Translations under genes and position numbers: made by a program
The notes under the pieces: model-generated
Told to the model about the DNA's origin: nothing
What the model saw: only the letters and a program-made list of their open reading frames with translations
Database searches by the model: none
In this document: in pieces, positions 35,227 to 41,714 of the stretch
Numbering within the stretch: the stretch's first letter is position 1
How the letters are laid out: every line of letters begins with the position of its first letter
Assembly (NCBI GenBank): GCA_019747705.1
Contig: JAIEQM010000016.1
Coordinates: 1 to 41,714 of the forward strand
Direction: 5' to 3'
DNA length: 41,714 bases
Source of the DNA: Chitinophagaceae bacterium
GTDB taxonomy: Bacteria > Bacteroidota > Bacteroidia > Chitinophagales > Chitinophagaceae

Positions 35227-37020
35227 TTATTTTCTTTTTGCTTTAAATGTTCCATTGGGCTGAATAAATGAAAGTGATGTAACATTTCCCTTGTCATCTT
35301 TTTCAAACTGCACACTGTAACCGCTTAATACTTTAAAATTGAAAACATTTTCTTTTACGGGTACCATTTCATAATCAGGCTGACCAGGCACTAATACCAT
35401 CAGTGTTTTTTCGCCACGCAAATATACTTTTACTGTGGCGCCGCTTAATTCATATTCACCCACCAATTTTTCCAAATCTTCTTTTTTAACATCAATGGCT
35501 ATCACTTCTTTTTTAAATTCAATGGGTTCCACACTTGCTTCAAGCGGAAGTTTGAGCGATTCAATTTCACCTTTAACATTGATGGTGAATAAACCTTTCA
35601 TGGCATTTTCTTCATCTATATCCGCTTCATCTGCTGCAAATGAAAAATTGAAATAATCAAAGTGATAGTGGTTGATTTTAAAATGCAACCCATTGTAACT
35701 TCCTTTCAGTGAGTCTTTATGCTGTGTGATGGTTAAAGCGCCATAACCATCATTTTTATAAACCCCTGTATAATCAACTAATGAATGTGATGGTTTGGTT
35801 CCCATTTTACGTTGTGTACTGTCAGCTTTCAATTTTTCTTTTGCTGCTGCTTTTTGTTTTTCAACATCCGTTTTACGTAGCTGATGCCAGTCACGGAATT
35901 TTAATCCCAGCAAGCGGTCAACAATCGTATTCCGTATGATAGCAGGTAATTGTGAACCGTTTTGATTTGCTGAAATAAAAACACCAATACTGTCAGTTGG
36001 AAAGAATGATGTGCTGGTACTGAAACCATCAATGTTACCACCGTGCTCCACTCTGTAATGACCACGATAATTGGCAAGAACCCATCCCATTCCGTAATTG
36101 GCGAAAAATACATCAGGTTGTTCTTTGGTAGGAAGTCCGCTGTTAATGATCATTTGTGAACTGATGGCCTGGTTATAATAAGTTGCAGGAATAATTTCTT
36201 TACCGTTGAATTTACCGCCGTTAATCCACATCATTACCCAGTTGGCCATATCTTTTGCATTGGAGTTGATGGAACCTGCAGGGCCCATCGCATCAATATT
36301 CATAAACTTCATCTTTACAACTTTACCTTCATCATCCCGATAACCCAAAGAAAAATCTGGCGCTTTCTGATGATCGTTTATAGAAGTGTTGCTGGCATTC
36401 ATACCCAGCGGTGTAAACAATTTTTCTTTGATGAGTTCTTCCCAACTCTTACCACTTAGTTTTTCTGCCAGCACACCCTGTGCTAAAAACATAAAATTAT
36501 TATACTGCCATGTTTGACGCAACGGTGCACTCGGTTCAAAATAACGGATGATGTGAATAAGACTGTCTCTTTTTGTTTTAGCGCCGTACCATACTAAATC
36601 ATGACGGGGTAAACCTGTGCGGTGGCACATCATATCTCTTGTGGTAATATTGTTCGTCATTTCATCTTTAATAAAACGTAATTCAGGTAAATAGCTATTC
36701 ACCGGTTTATCCAAATCAAGTTTACCGTCTTTCATTGGAAAACTAAGTAAAGAAGATGTAAATGCTTTGGTGCAACTGCCAATGGCAAACAATGTATTTT
36801 CTGTTACGGGCACTTTGTTTTCATAATCTTTAAAACCAAAACCTTTTGCCAGCAGCACTTTGTTTTTTTCAACTATGGCGATTGTAACACCTGCCGCATG
36901 CCATTCTTTTAAAACACGGTTGATGAAGGTATCAAGACCTGCCAGACGTTTGTCTTGTGTTTGTGCATAGGTTAATTGCAGAAGTATTGTTGTAATCAGG
37001 AAGAAAAAAATTTTTCTCAT
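35227..37020 (-). CDS. Serine hydrolase, class C beta-lactamase-like, with DUF3471-type C-terminus
   Basis: A 597-aa exported hydrolase (signal MRKIFFFLITTILLQLTYAQ). The beta-lactamase/PBP-fold domain (about 25-370) has the SxxK motif in GSCTK (Ser82, Lys85), the YxN motif in WQYNN (Tyr173) and HGG in VEHGGNIDGFS, the KTG-equivalent. A beta-rich DUF3471-like domain (about 410-500) and a second beta segment follow. Such proteins are esterases, D-aminopeptidases or peptidases; antibiotic resistance should not be assumed. It is upstream of and nearly touches the acetyltransferase gene. The substrate is unknown. Confidence 0.92.
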   Translation of the reverse strand: MRKIFFFLITTILLQLTYAQTQDKRLAGLDTFINRVLKEWHAAGVTIAIVEKNKVLLAKGFGFKDYENKVPVTENTLFAIGSCTKAFTSSLLSFPMKDGKLDLDKPVNSYLPELRFIKDEMTNNITTRDMMCHRTGLPRHDLVWYGAKTKRDSLIHIIRYFEPSAPLRQTWQYNNFMFLAQGVLAEKLSGKSWEELIKEKLFTPLGMNASNTSINDHQKAPDFSLGYRDDEGKVVKMKFMNIDAMGPAGSINSNAKDMANWVMMWINGGKFNGKEIIPATYYNQAISSQMIINSGLPTKEQPDVFFANYGMGWVLANYRGHYRVEHGGNIDGFSTSTSFFPTDSIGVFISANQNGSQLPAIIRNTIVDRLLGLKFRDWHQLRKTDVEKQKAAAKEKLKADSTQRKMGTKPSHSLVDYTGVYKNDGYGALTITQHKDSLKGSYNGLHFKINHYHFDYFNFSFAADEADIDEENAMKGLFTINVKGEIESLKLPLEASVEPIEFKKEVIAIDVKKEDLEKLVGEYELSGATVKVYLRGEKTLMVLVPGQPDYEMVPVKENVFNFKVLSGYSVQFEKDDKGNVTSLSFIQPNGTFKAKRK

Positions 37021-37035
37021 ACTAAAATGTTGATT

Positions 37036-37115
37036 GTCATCTGAAGCCTTCGTCTGATGACGTTGTAAAATTTATATATAATTGTTTATCCCGTCAGACG
37101 AGGGCGTCAGACGGG
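37036..37115. repeat. Two related palindromic hairpins
   Basis: Unit 1 (37036-37061) pairs GTCATC with GATGAC. Unit 2 (37090-37115) is CCCGTCAGACG, AGGG, CGTCAGACGGG, with ten of eleven pairs. Both contain GTC(A/T)GA cores. They fill most of the 106-base gap between the trans-sulfuration gene and the serine hydrolase gene. No T-run follows, so they are REP-like rather than simple terminators. Confidence 0.55.
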
Positions 37116-37126
37116 GCGTGCTTATT

Positions 37127-38254
37127 TCAGATTTGTGCCAATGCACTTTCAAAATCTGCAATCAAATCATTCACTGCTTCAATGCCCACCGAAATTCTTA
37201 ATAAGTTTTCTGGTGTTGCTGATGCAGGCCCTTCGGTTGATTTGCGGTGCTCAATTAAACTCTCCACACCGCCCAGGCTTGTAGCATGTGTAAACAATTT
37301 TAATGCACCTGCAAGTTTCAGTGCCGCTGCTTCACCACCTTTTACTAATATGGATAACATGCCGCTGTATCCATTTTTCATTTGTTTTTTTGCGATGGCA
37401 TGTTGCGGATGTGAAGGCAGACCTGGATATAATACCCGTTCAATTTTTGGATGTGTTTCCAGGTAATGAGCTAATTGCATCGCATTGTTTGAATGAACGG
37501 GCATGCGTGCATGAAACGTTGTTAAGCTCCTGCACAGCAACCAGCAATCATAAGGTGATGGAACAGCACCGCCGTATTTCTGACAGTTTTTAATAAACTC
37601 ACTGCGTTCATTTTCTTCTTTAAAAATCAAAGCGCCACCAAGTATATCGCTGTGCCCCCCAAGGTATTTGGTAGTTGAATGCATTACAATATCAACCCCC
37701 AGCTCCAATGGCTGTGTATAAAAAGGGGTGGCCCAAGTATTATCTGCCACTGTAAAACACTTGTGTTCTTTGGCAATGGCAACCACGGCAGCTATATCTG
37801 TTACTTTGATCAACGGGTTGGAGGGTGTTTCCATCCAGATGAGTTTGGTATTGGGTTGAACAGATGATTGGAGTTTGTTTAAATCCGTCATATCCACTTT
37901 GGTAAAACTCAAACCAAAACCTGAAAACAAATGAGTGAGAATATTATAAAGCGAAAAATAAGCATCATCAGGCAGAATGATATGGTCGCCTGTTTTTAAA
38001 CTTTGAAACACAGCAGTGGCGGCTGCAAGCCCTGATGAAAAACTTACACAGGCTTTTCCGTTTTCCATCATCGCCAGTTTATGTTCCAATGACTGACGGT
38101 TTGGATTGTCGTAACGGGAGTAAACATATCCTTCAGGATAAGTAAGCCCATCATCATTTCTTTCGAATGTGGTTGAGAGAACGATCGGTGACATTACTGC
38201 TCCGCTCTTATCTTTCACATTGTCTTCGTGAATAATTCGGGTTGAAAGTTCCAT
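37127..38254 (-). CDS. Cystathionine gamma-synthase/beta-lyase family PLP enzyme
   Basis: A 375-aa trans-sulfuration enzyme of the Cys/Met metabolism PLP family. The start segment has STRIIHED and YSRYDNPNR; SFSSGLAA binds the cofactor phosphate; METPSNPLIKVTDI and VADNTWATPF carry the PLP-contacting Asp; Lys196 in HSTTKYLGGHSD is the Schiff-base lysine; and SLGGVESLIEHR is typical of the C-terminal domain. These enzymes interconvert cysteine, homocysteine and cystathionine. Sequence alone does not separate gamma-synthase, beta-lyase and gamma-lyase here, so I give no symbol. No methionine or cysteine genes are adjacent. Confidence 0.92.
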   Translation of the reverse strand: MELSTRIIHEDNVKDKSGAVMSPIVLSTTFERNDDGLTYPEGYVYSRYDNPNRQSLEHKLAMMENGKACVSFSSGLAAATAVFQSLKTGDHIILPDDAYFSLYNILTHLFSGFGLSFTKVDMTDLNKLQSSVQPNTKLIWMETPSNPLIKVTDIAAVVAIAKEHKCFTVADNTWATPFYTQPLELGVDIVMHSTTKYLGGHSDILGGALIFKEENERSEFIKNCQKYGGAVPSPYDCWLLCRSLTTFHARMPVHSNNAMQLAHYLETHPKIERVLYPGLPSHPQHAIAKKQMKNGYSGMLSILVKGGEAAALKLAGALKLFTHATSLGGVESLIEHRKSTEGPASATPENLLRISVGIEAVNDLIADFESALAQI

Positions 38255-38296
38255 ATTTTTTCTTGAGGGATAAATGTAAGCAATCTTAAATAATGA

Positions 38297-38509
38297 ATGA
38301 CCTGGCAGGTTAATAAAGTTGGTGATGATAGTGTTTCATTCGGAGAATTAAAAAAAGAGAACCAACCTGTCAGTGTTAAAACAAAACTTTACCTGGCGCT
38401 GACAGGTTTATTGCTGATTGCAAAAGATCTCCTGCAAAATGAATCAGGTTTACTGCCCTTAACCTGTGAGGTCATATCACAGCATTTGGATAAATGGTTA
38501 ATTTCTTAA
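38297..38509 (+). CDS. Doubtful small ORF containing a palindromic repeat
   Basis: A 70-aa frame starting MTWQVNKVGDDSVSFGELKK with a hydrophobic segment (YLALTGLLLIAK). The 5' part contains ACCTGGCAGGT and an inverted repeat (38364-38408), so part of the frame is repeat DNA. The 3' part (PLTCEVISQHLDKWLIS) looks more gene-like. It may be a real small protein, a remnant, or chance. No family is recognised. Confidence 0.25.
   Translation: MTWQVNKVGDDSVSFGELKKENQPVSVKTKLYLALTGLLLIAKDLLQNESGLLPLTCEVISQHLDKWLIS
38364..38408. repeat. Inverted repeat AACCTGTCAG/CTGACAGGTT
   Basis: Perfect 10-bp arms with a 25-base spacer; a half-copy (GACCTGGCAGGTT) lies just upstream near 38300. It resembles the ACCT..AGGT palindromes at 39056-39109 and 41660-41714. 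Confidence 0.55.
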
Positions 38510-38532
38510 TTTCATTTTCTAAACTAAAGGAT

Positions 38533-39050
38533 ATGCTTCAACTCTTACAGGACTATGCTGCATTTAATCTCTGGGCCAACAAAACAATGACCGATGCCAT
38601 TTTGGAAATGCCCGCCTGAACGGAACGGACAGGGATGAGCACCTGCACCAGCAAATTGTGAAAAGCAGTTTTCCTAATCTGTATGCAACTGTATTGCACA
38701 TGTGGGATGCAGAAAGCATCTGGTGGCAACGAATGGAAGGTCATGCACAACTACTAATACCCAGCCGTGAGTTTAACCCCACCATGAAAGAAGCGATAAA
38801 CGGATTGCTTAACCAAAGTAATGAATGGAGTAACTGGATGAACCGTGTTACAGAAGAACAACTGCAACGAAACTTTGATTATAAAAATATCAAAGGCGAA
38901 GCATTTACATCAGTTGTGTGGCAAGTGGTGCATCATCTGTTCAATCACGGCACCTATCATCGTGGGCAATTGGTAACTATGATGCGGGAGCTGGGTGCAA
39001 CAACAATTCCTGCAACCGATTTTATTCATTGGTACAGGAAGGTGAGATGA
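38533..39050 (+). pseudogene. DinB-family protein, disrupted by a short palindromic insertion
   Basis: The first part (from ATG 38533) reads MLQLLQDYAAFNLWANKTMT then DAILEMPA and stops at 38617. The rest continues in another frame from about 38634 as DEHLHQQIVKSSFPNLYATV, then LHMWDAESIWWQRM, HHLFNHGTYHRGQL and a terminal IHWYRKV. Together they are a near-complete DinB/YfiT-like four-helix bundle with its metal-binding histidines (H in LHMWDAES, HHLFNHGTYH). The break holds a GC-rich palindrome-like segment (38611-38633, GCCTGAACGGAACGGACAGG) that relatives would not have. The gene is therefore probably inactive, unless the downstream GTG at 38658 is used, which would lose helix 1. A sequence error is possible. 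Confidence 0.75.
38611..38633. repeat. Palindrome-like insert at the dinB breakpoint
   Basis: CCCGCCTGAACGGAACGGAC is followed by AGGG. The CCTGAACGG..CGGACAGG arrangement resembles GC-rich REP-like hairpins seen elsewhere in the window. A CGGAA/CGGAC duplication lies inside. The insert breaks the frame and adds a TGA. Confidence 0.5.
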
Positions 39051-39055
39051 AATTT

Positions 39056-39109
39056 AAACCTATAAGGTCTGCCGGGCAGGAAAGGCAGCGCTGCAGACCT
39101 TATAGGTTT
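39056..39109. repeat. Perfect 17-bp inverted repeat after dinB
   Basis: AAACCTATAAGGTCTGC and GCAGACCTTATAGGTTT flank a 20-base loop. It begins just after the disrupted dinB gene. The AAGGTCTG core recalls the ACAGGTCT/AGACCTGT repeat at 41660-41714. It could form a 3'-end hairpin but lacks a T-run. Confidence 0.75.
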
Positions 39110-39232
39110 GAGGAGCGAAAGGATTTATGAAGCTATAGATTTTTATTCGGGAGCATATCAACAACTTCACTGATGAATATCATTTCAAGAGCAGGGTTTC
39201 CATTTTATGTTGCATGGTTATAATTCATCATC

Positions 39233-40915
39233 ATGCAGCAAAAGGTTTTAAGCGATATCGAAATTGCGCAGGCAGCGCCGCCTCAGCATATTAAAAAAAT
39301 TGCAGCTTCTATCCAAATTAAAGAAGATGATTTGGAGTATTATGGAAAGAATAAAGCCAAGCTTCTCCTGCATTTAATTGATGAAGAAAAAATAAAACAG
39401 CATCATCTTATACTGGTTACCGCTATCACACCCACACCCTTAGGCGAAGGGAAAACAACTATTTCCATCGGGTTAACAGATGGTTTAAATCATATTGGTA
39501 AAAAAGCAATTGCTGTTTTAAGAGAACCATCGCTGGGTCCTGTGTTTGGAGTAAAAGGCGGTGCAGCAGGTGGCGGTTATTCTCAGGTAATACCAATGGA
39601 AGACATTAATCTTCATTTTACCGGTGATTTTTCCGCTATTGAAAAAGCAAATAACTTATTAGCTGCTTTGATTGATAACAAACTTCAAAGTAAAACACGT
39701 TCACTCAATCTTGACCCACGGACTATTGTATGGAAACGGGTAATTGATATGAACGACCGCTCACTCCGCAACATTATTATTGGGTTGGGTGGTACAGGAG
39801 ATGGTATGCCAAGGCAGGATGGTTTCAACATCACACCCGCATCAGAAATCATGGCTATACTTTGCATGAGTAAAAGCATGAATGATTTAAAACAACGACT
39901 TGGAAATATTTATATCGGTTCTACTTTCTCTAATCAACCTCTATTTGCACGGGATTTAAATGCAGTGGGAGCGATGGCTGTGCTTTTGAAAGATGCTATT
40001 AAACCAAACCTTGTACAAACCCTTGAAGGAAACGCTGCTATTTTACACGGCGGTCCGTTTGCAAGTATTGCACAGGGCACCAATACTATTCTTGCAACAA
40101 AGATGGGACTGAGTTTAAGTGAGTATGTTGTTACGGAAGCAGGCTTCGGCGCTGACCTTGGCGCTGAAAAATTCTTTGACATCAAATGTGCATCAGCCCA
40201 ATTAAAACCAGAAGCTGTTGTGCTCGTTGCAACAGTAAAAGCCCTGCGTTATCATGGCGGTGCATTAAAAGATGAATGGAATACACTTTCATTGGAGAAA
40301 GTGGAAAAAGGATTGCCCAATTTAAGAAAGCATATTGAGAATTTGCAATTGTTCGGCATGAGGCCTGTAGTTGCCATCAATCATTTTGCAACCGATAGTG
40401 AAGAAGAAATAAAACTTATAAAACATGAGTGCAGAAGTATGGGTATTGAAGCCATTGTGGCTGATGCGTGGGCAGATGGCGGTAATGGTTGTAAACAATT
40501 AGCAACAGCAGTAGCCAGATCCATTACTAAAAAAGAAAGCCAGTTTCATCCGTTGTACAAATGGGATTCTGGTATTGAAGAAAAAATTTACGCCATTGCC
40601 ACAAAAATTTATGGCGCTGATAATGTGGAATATACTCCCAAAGCAAAAACGCAGTTAAAGAAAATCAAATCGCTGGGCTTTGATCATATGCCTGTTTGCA
40701 TGGCCAAAACGCCACGCAGTTTAAGTGATGATGAAAGCAAACGGGGAAGGCCGCAAAACTTTATTGTTACCGTTCGTGAATTTGAATTTGCTGCCGGAGC
40801 AGGTTTTGTCATTCCATTGCTGGGTGATGTAATGCGTATGCCCGGCTTGCCTGCTGAACCATCAGCCGAAAAAATTGATATTGATGAAGAGGGAAGGGTA
40901 GTGGGGTTATTTTAA
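39233..40915 (+). CDS. fhs: Formate-tetrahydrofolate ligase
   Basis: Makes 10-formyl-tetrahydrofolate from formate, tetrahydrofolate and ATP. The 560-aa protein carries the P-loop TPLGEGKTT (68-76), the family motif VLREPSLGPVFGVKGGAAGGG, FTGDFSAI, and the conserved GLGGTGDGMPRQDGFNIT and TEAGFGADLGAEKFFDIKC blocks. The C-terminus has RSLSDDE and the folate-site region GFVIPLLGDVMRMPGLP. It is full length. Its stop shares a TTAA with the convergent M28 peptidase remnant, overlapping by four bases. It links with folE upstream only through folate metabolism. Confidence 0.97.
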   Translation: MQQKVLSDIEIAQAAPPQHIKKIAASIQIKEDDLEYYGKNKAKLLLHLIDEEKIKQHHLILVTAITPTPLGEGKTTISIGLTDGLNHIGKKAIAVLREPSLGPVFGVKGGAAGGGYSQVIPMEDINLHFTGDFSAIEKANNLLAALIDNKLQSKTRSLNLDPRTIVWKRVIDMNDRSLRNIIIGLGGTGDGMPRQDGFNITPASEIMAILCMSKSMNDLKQRLGNIYIGSTFSNQPLFARDLNAVGAMAVLLKDAIKPNLVQTLEGNAAILHGGPFASIAQGTNTILATKMGLSLSEYVVTEAGFGADLGAEKFFDIKCASAQLKPEAVVLVATVKALRYHGGALKDEWNTLSLEKVEKGLPNLRKHIENLQLFGMRPVVAINHFATDSEEEIKLIKHECRSMGIEAIVADAWADGGNGCKQLATAVARSITKKESQFHPLYKWDSGIEEKIYAIATKIYGADNVEYTPKAKTQLKKIKSLGFDHMPVCMAKTPRSLSDDESKRGRPQNFIVTVREFEFAAGAGFVIPLLGDVMRMPGLPAEPSAEKIDIDEEGRVVGLF

Positions 40916-41623
40916 TCTGTTTTAATTCTTCGCAACTCCACTTTTCCGTTTACAATGGGCTGGGTGGCAATAAAAATTGTTTTTGCAAGTTCATTCATAA
41001 AGTTAAAATCCAGCGTTTGTATTTCATCACTCAGTTGATGATAAAATTTATCGCTGTCGGGAGTGGCGCTTATGGTGTGCGAAGGAATGCCATAAACTGC
41101 AAACGGATAATTATCACTTCTTCTGAAAAAATCAATTACAGGTGCGTTGGATTTAAAATATTCTTTTCCGTATTTATTTTTATCATAACGGAGCAGCTCT
41201 TCATTCAACACATAAAATACATCACCATACTCCCAGCCTGAGAGATACACTTTATTTTTTACAGCCCTGCCCACCATATCAAAATTAATAACAGCTCTGG
41301 TCGTTTCTTCATCAACATCTTCTGCAAATGCAGTGGAGCCAATCAATCCCAGTTCTTCTCCGCTAAATGCAATAAACAAAATGGTTCGCTCAGGTTTTGT
41401 TTGCATGTAATAAGCTGCTAATTGCAACAACAGTGCAGTGCCGCTGGCATTGTCGTTGGCGCCGTTGAAAACAGAATCTTTTTTACTTCTGATTCTGCCC
41501 GGGCAGATCGTAATGAGCAGAAAAAATAACTGTTTCTTTACTGTTACTGCTGCCGGGTATGGCGCCAATTACATTGGCGCCTTTATAGGGGTCTTTGTTG
41601 TTTATTTTAGCAAAGTATTGATA
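40912..41623 (-). pseudogene. M28-family zinc aminopeptidase, frameshifted and N-terminally broken
   Basis: The intact C-terminal part (from about 41490 down) has the M28 metal and catalytic motifs: NGANDNASGTA (bridging Asp), GEELGLIGS (Glu pair), NFDMVGR (Asp) and PSHTISATPDSD with the late His. The conserved upstream part lies in another frame: FAKINNKDPYKGANVIGAIP, then VIFSAHYD with the first metal His. Removing one base at the CTGCCCGGGCAG palindrome (41495-41506) would join them as HYDLPGRIRSKKDSVFNGAND. The upstream frame is again closed by a TAG at 41624-41626, and a palindromic repeat begins at 41660. The frame starting at 41568 is therefore not a natural start. Sequence error cannot be excluded for the single-base shift. 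Confidence 0.75.
41495..41506. repeat. Perfect 12-bp palindrome at the M28 frameshift
   Basis: CTGCCCGGGCAG lies exactly where the two M28 frames meet. A one-base surplus in the CCCGGG core would explain the shift. Confidence 0.5.
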
Positions 41624-41659
41624 CTACTGATAAGTTCAGTTTAAAATGTCGCAGAACCC

Positions 41660-41714
41660 TCACAGGTCTGGTTAGCTTTTCTGTATTGTATAAACGCTCT
41701 GCAAAGACCTGTGA
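41660..41714. repeat. Inverted repeat ending at the window edge
   Basis: TCACAGGTCT and AGACCTGTGA are perfect 10-bp arms about 35 bases apart, reaching the last base of the window; the repeat may extend further. It lies where the N-terminal coding part of the M28 gene would be expected. Confidence 0.6.

Noticed and set aside
35227..37020. Beta-lactamase resistance gene
   Set aside because: The motifs are those of the broad serine-hydrolase family with a DUF3471-type tail. Nothing indicates antibiotic hydrolysis.
38533..39050. Programmed frameshift in the dinB-like gene
   Set aside because: No slippery heptamer or structured stimulator is visible. An insertion at a palindrome is a simpler explanation.
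1..41714. tRNA or rRNA genes, integrase or insertion sequence
   Set aside because: No T-loop/acceptor patterns, rRNA segments, transposase or integrase motifs were seen by eye. A tRNAscan or Infernal run would settle it.

Overview
The window looks like a chromosomal segment of a Bacteroidota bacterium, most likely the Chitinophagaceae or a close relative. The evidence is a Por-type (T9SS) C-terminal sorting domain on a giant secreted protein, TAnnTTTG-type -7 promoter boxes instead of E. coli-like promoters, few Shine-Dalgarno sites, PorT-like outer-membrane barrels, DUF3471-type serine hydrolases, and many short GC-rich palindromic repeats in AT-rich intergenic DNA. No rRNA, tRNA, integrase, transposase or CRISPR array was seen.

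Layout. 1-8.1 kb (+): a small membrane protein, aspS, a VapBC-like toxin-antitoxin pair, a membrane protein, a lipoprotein esterase, rarA-elaA (overlapping by one base), an outer-membrane barrel and a possible 37-aa membrane peptide. 8.4-11.4 kb (-): uvrA. 11.7-16.0 kb (+): an unknown protein, two tandem QueD/PTPS paralogues separated by a repeat array, folE, a four-helix-bundle (S23-type) protein and fabD. 16.1-31.8 kb (-): a small barrel, then a two-gene giant locus: a 3012-aa CARDB/MBG/IPT protein followed by a ~1910-aa RHS/YD-repeat protein ending in a T9SS sorting domain. 32.1-34.8 kb (+): a TPR histidine kinase and LuxR-type regulator, divergent from the giant locus. 34.8-38.3 kb (-): an SSAT-like acetyltransferase, a serine hydrolase and a trans-sulfuration enzyme. 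38.3-41.7 kb: a broken dinB-family gene, fhs, and a broken M28 peptidase.

How genes work together. FolE makes dihydroneopterin triphosphate, the substrate of the QueD/PTPS enzymes, so 12.3-14.6 kb is a pterin/7-deazaguanine block. Fhs adds one-carbon folate metabolism. The kinase and regulator may control the divergent giant surface-protein locus, but only position suggests this.

The most striking feature is a family of short palindromic elements (CCCC-TTTA-GGGG-like hairpin plus a GGGG(A/G)GG-like tail). Besides intergenic copies, it lies in frame inside aspS, uvrA and an acetyltransferase gene, where it encodes SPLGDGG, SPSGDGG and SPNPSKGG loops, and it supplies the stop codon of the second queD. 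This resembles the Rickettsia palindromic elements that insert into coding genes. Other palindromes sit at the breakpoints of the two disrupted genes. A second notable feature is the RHS protein: its RHS core is followed by an AT-rich, unrecognised ~215-aa module and then, unusually, by conserved domains and a sorting signal.
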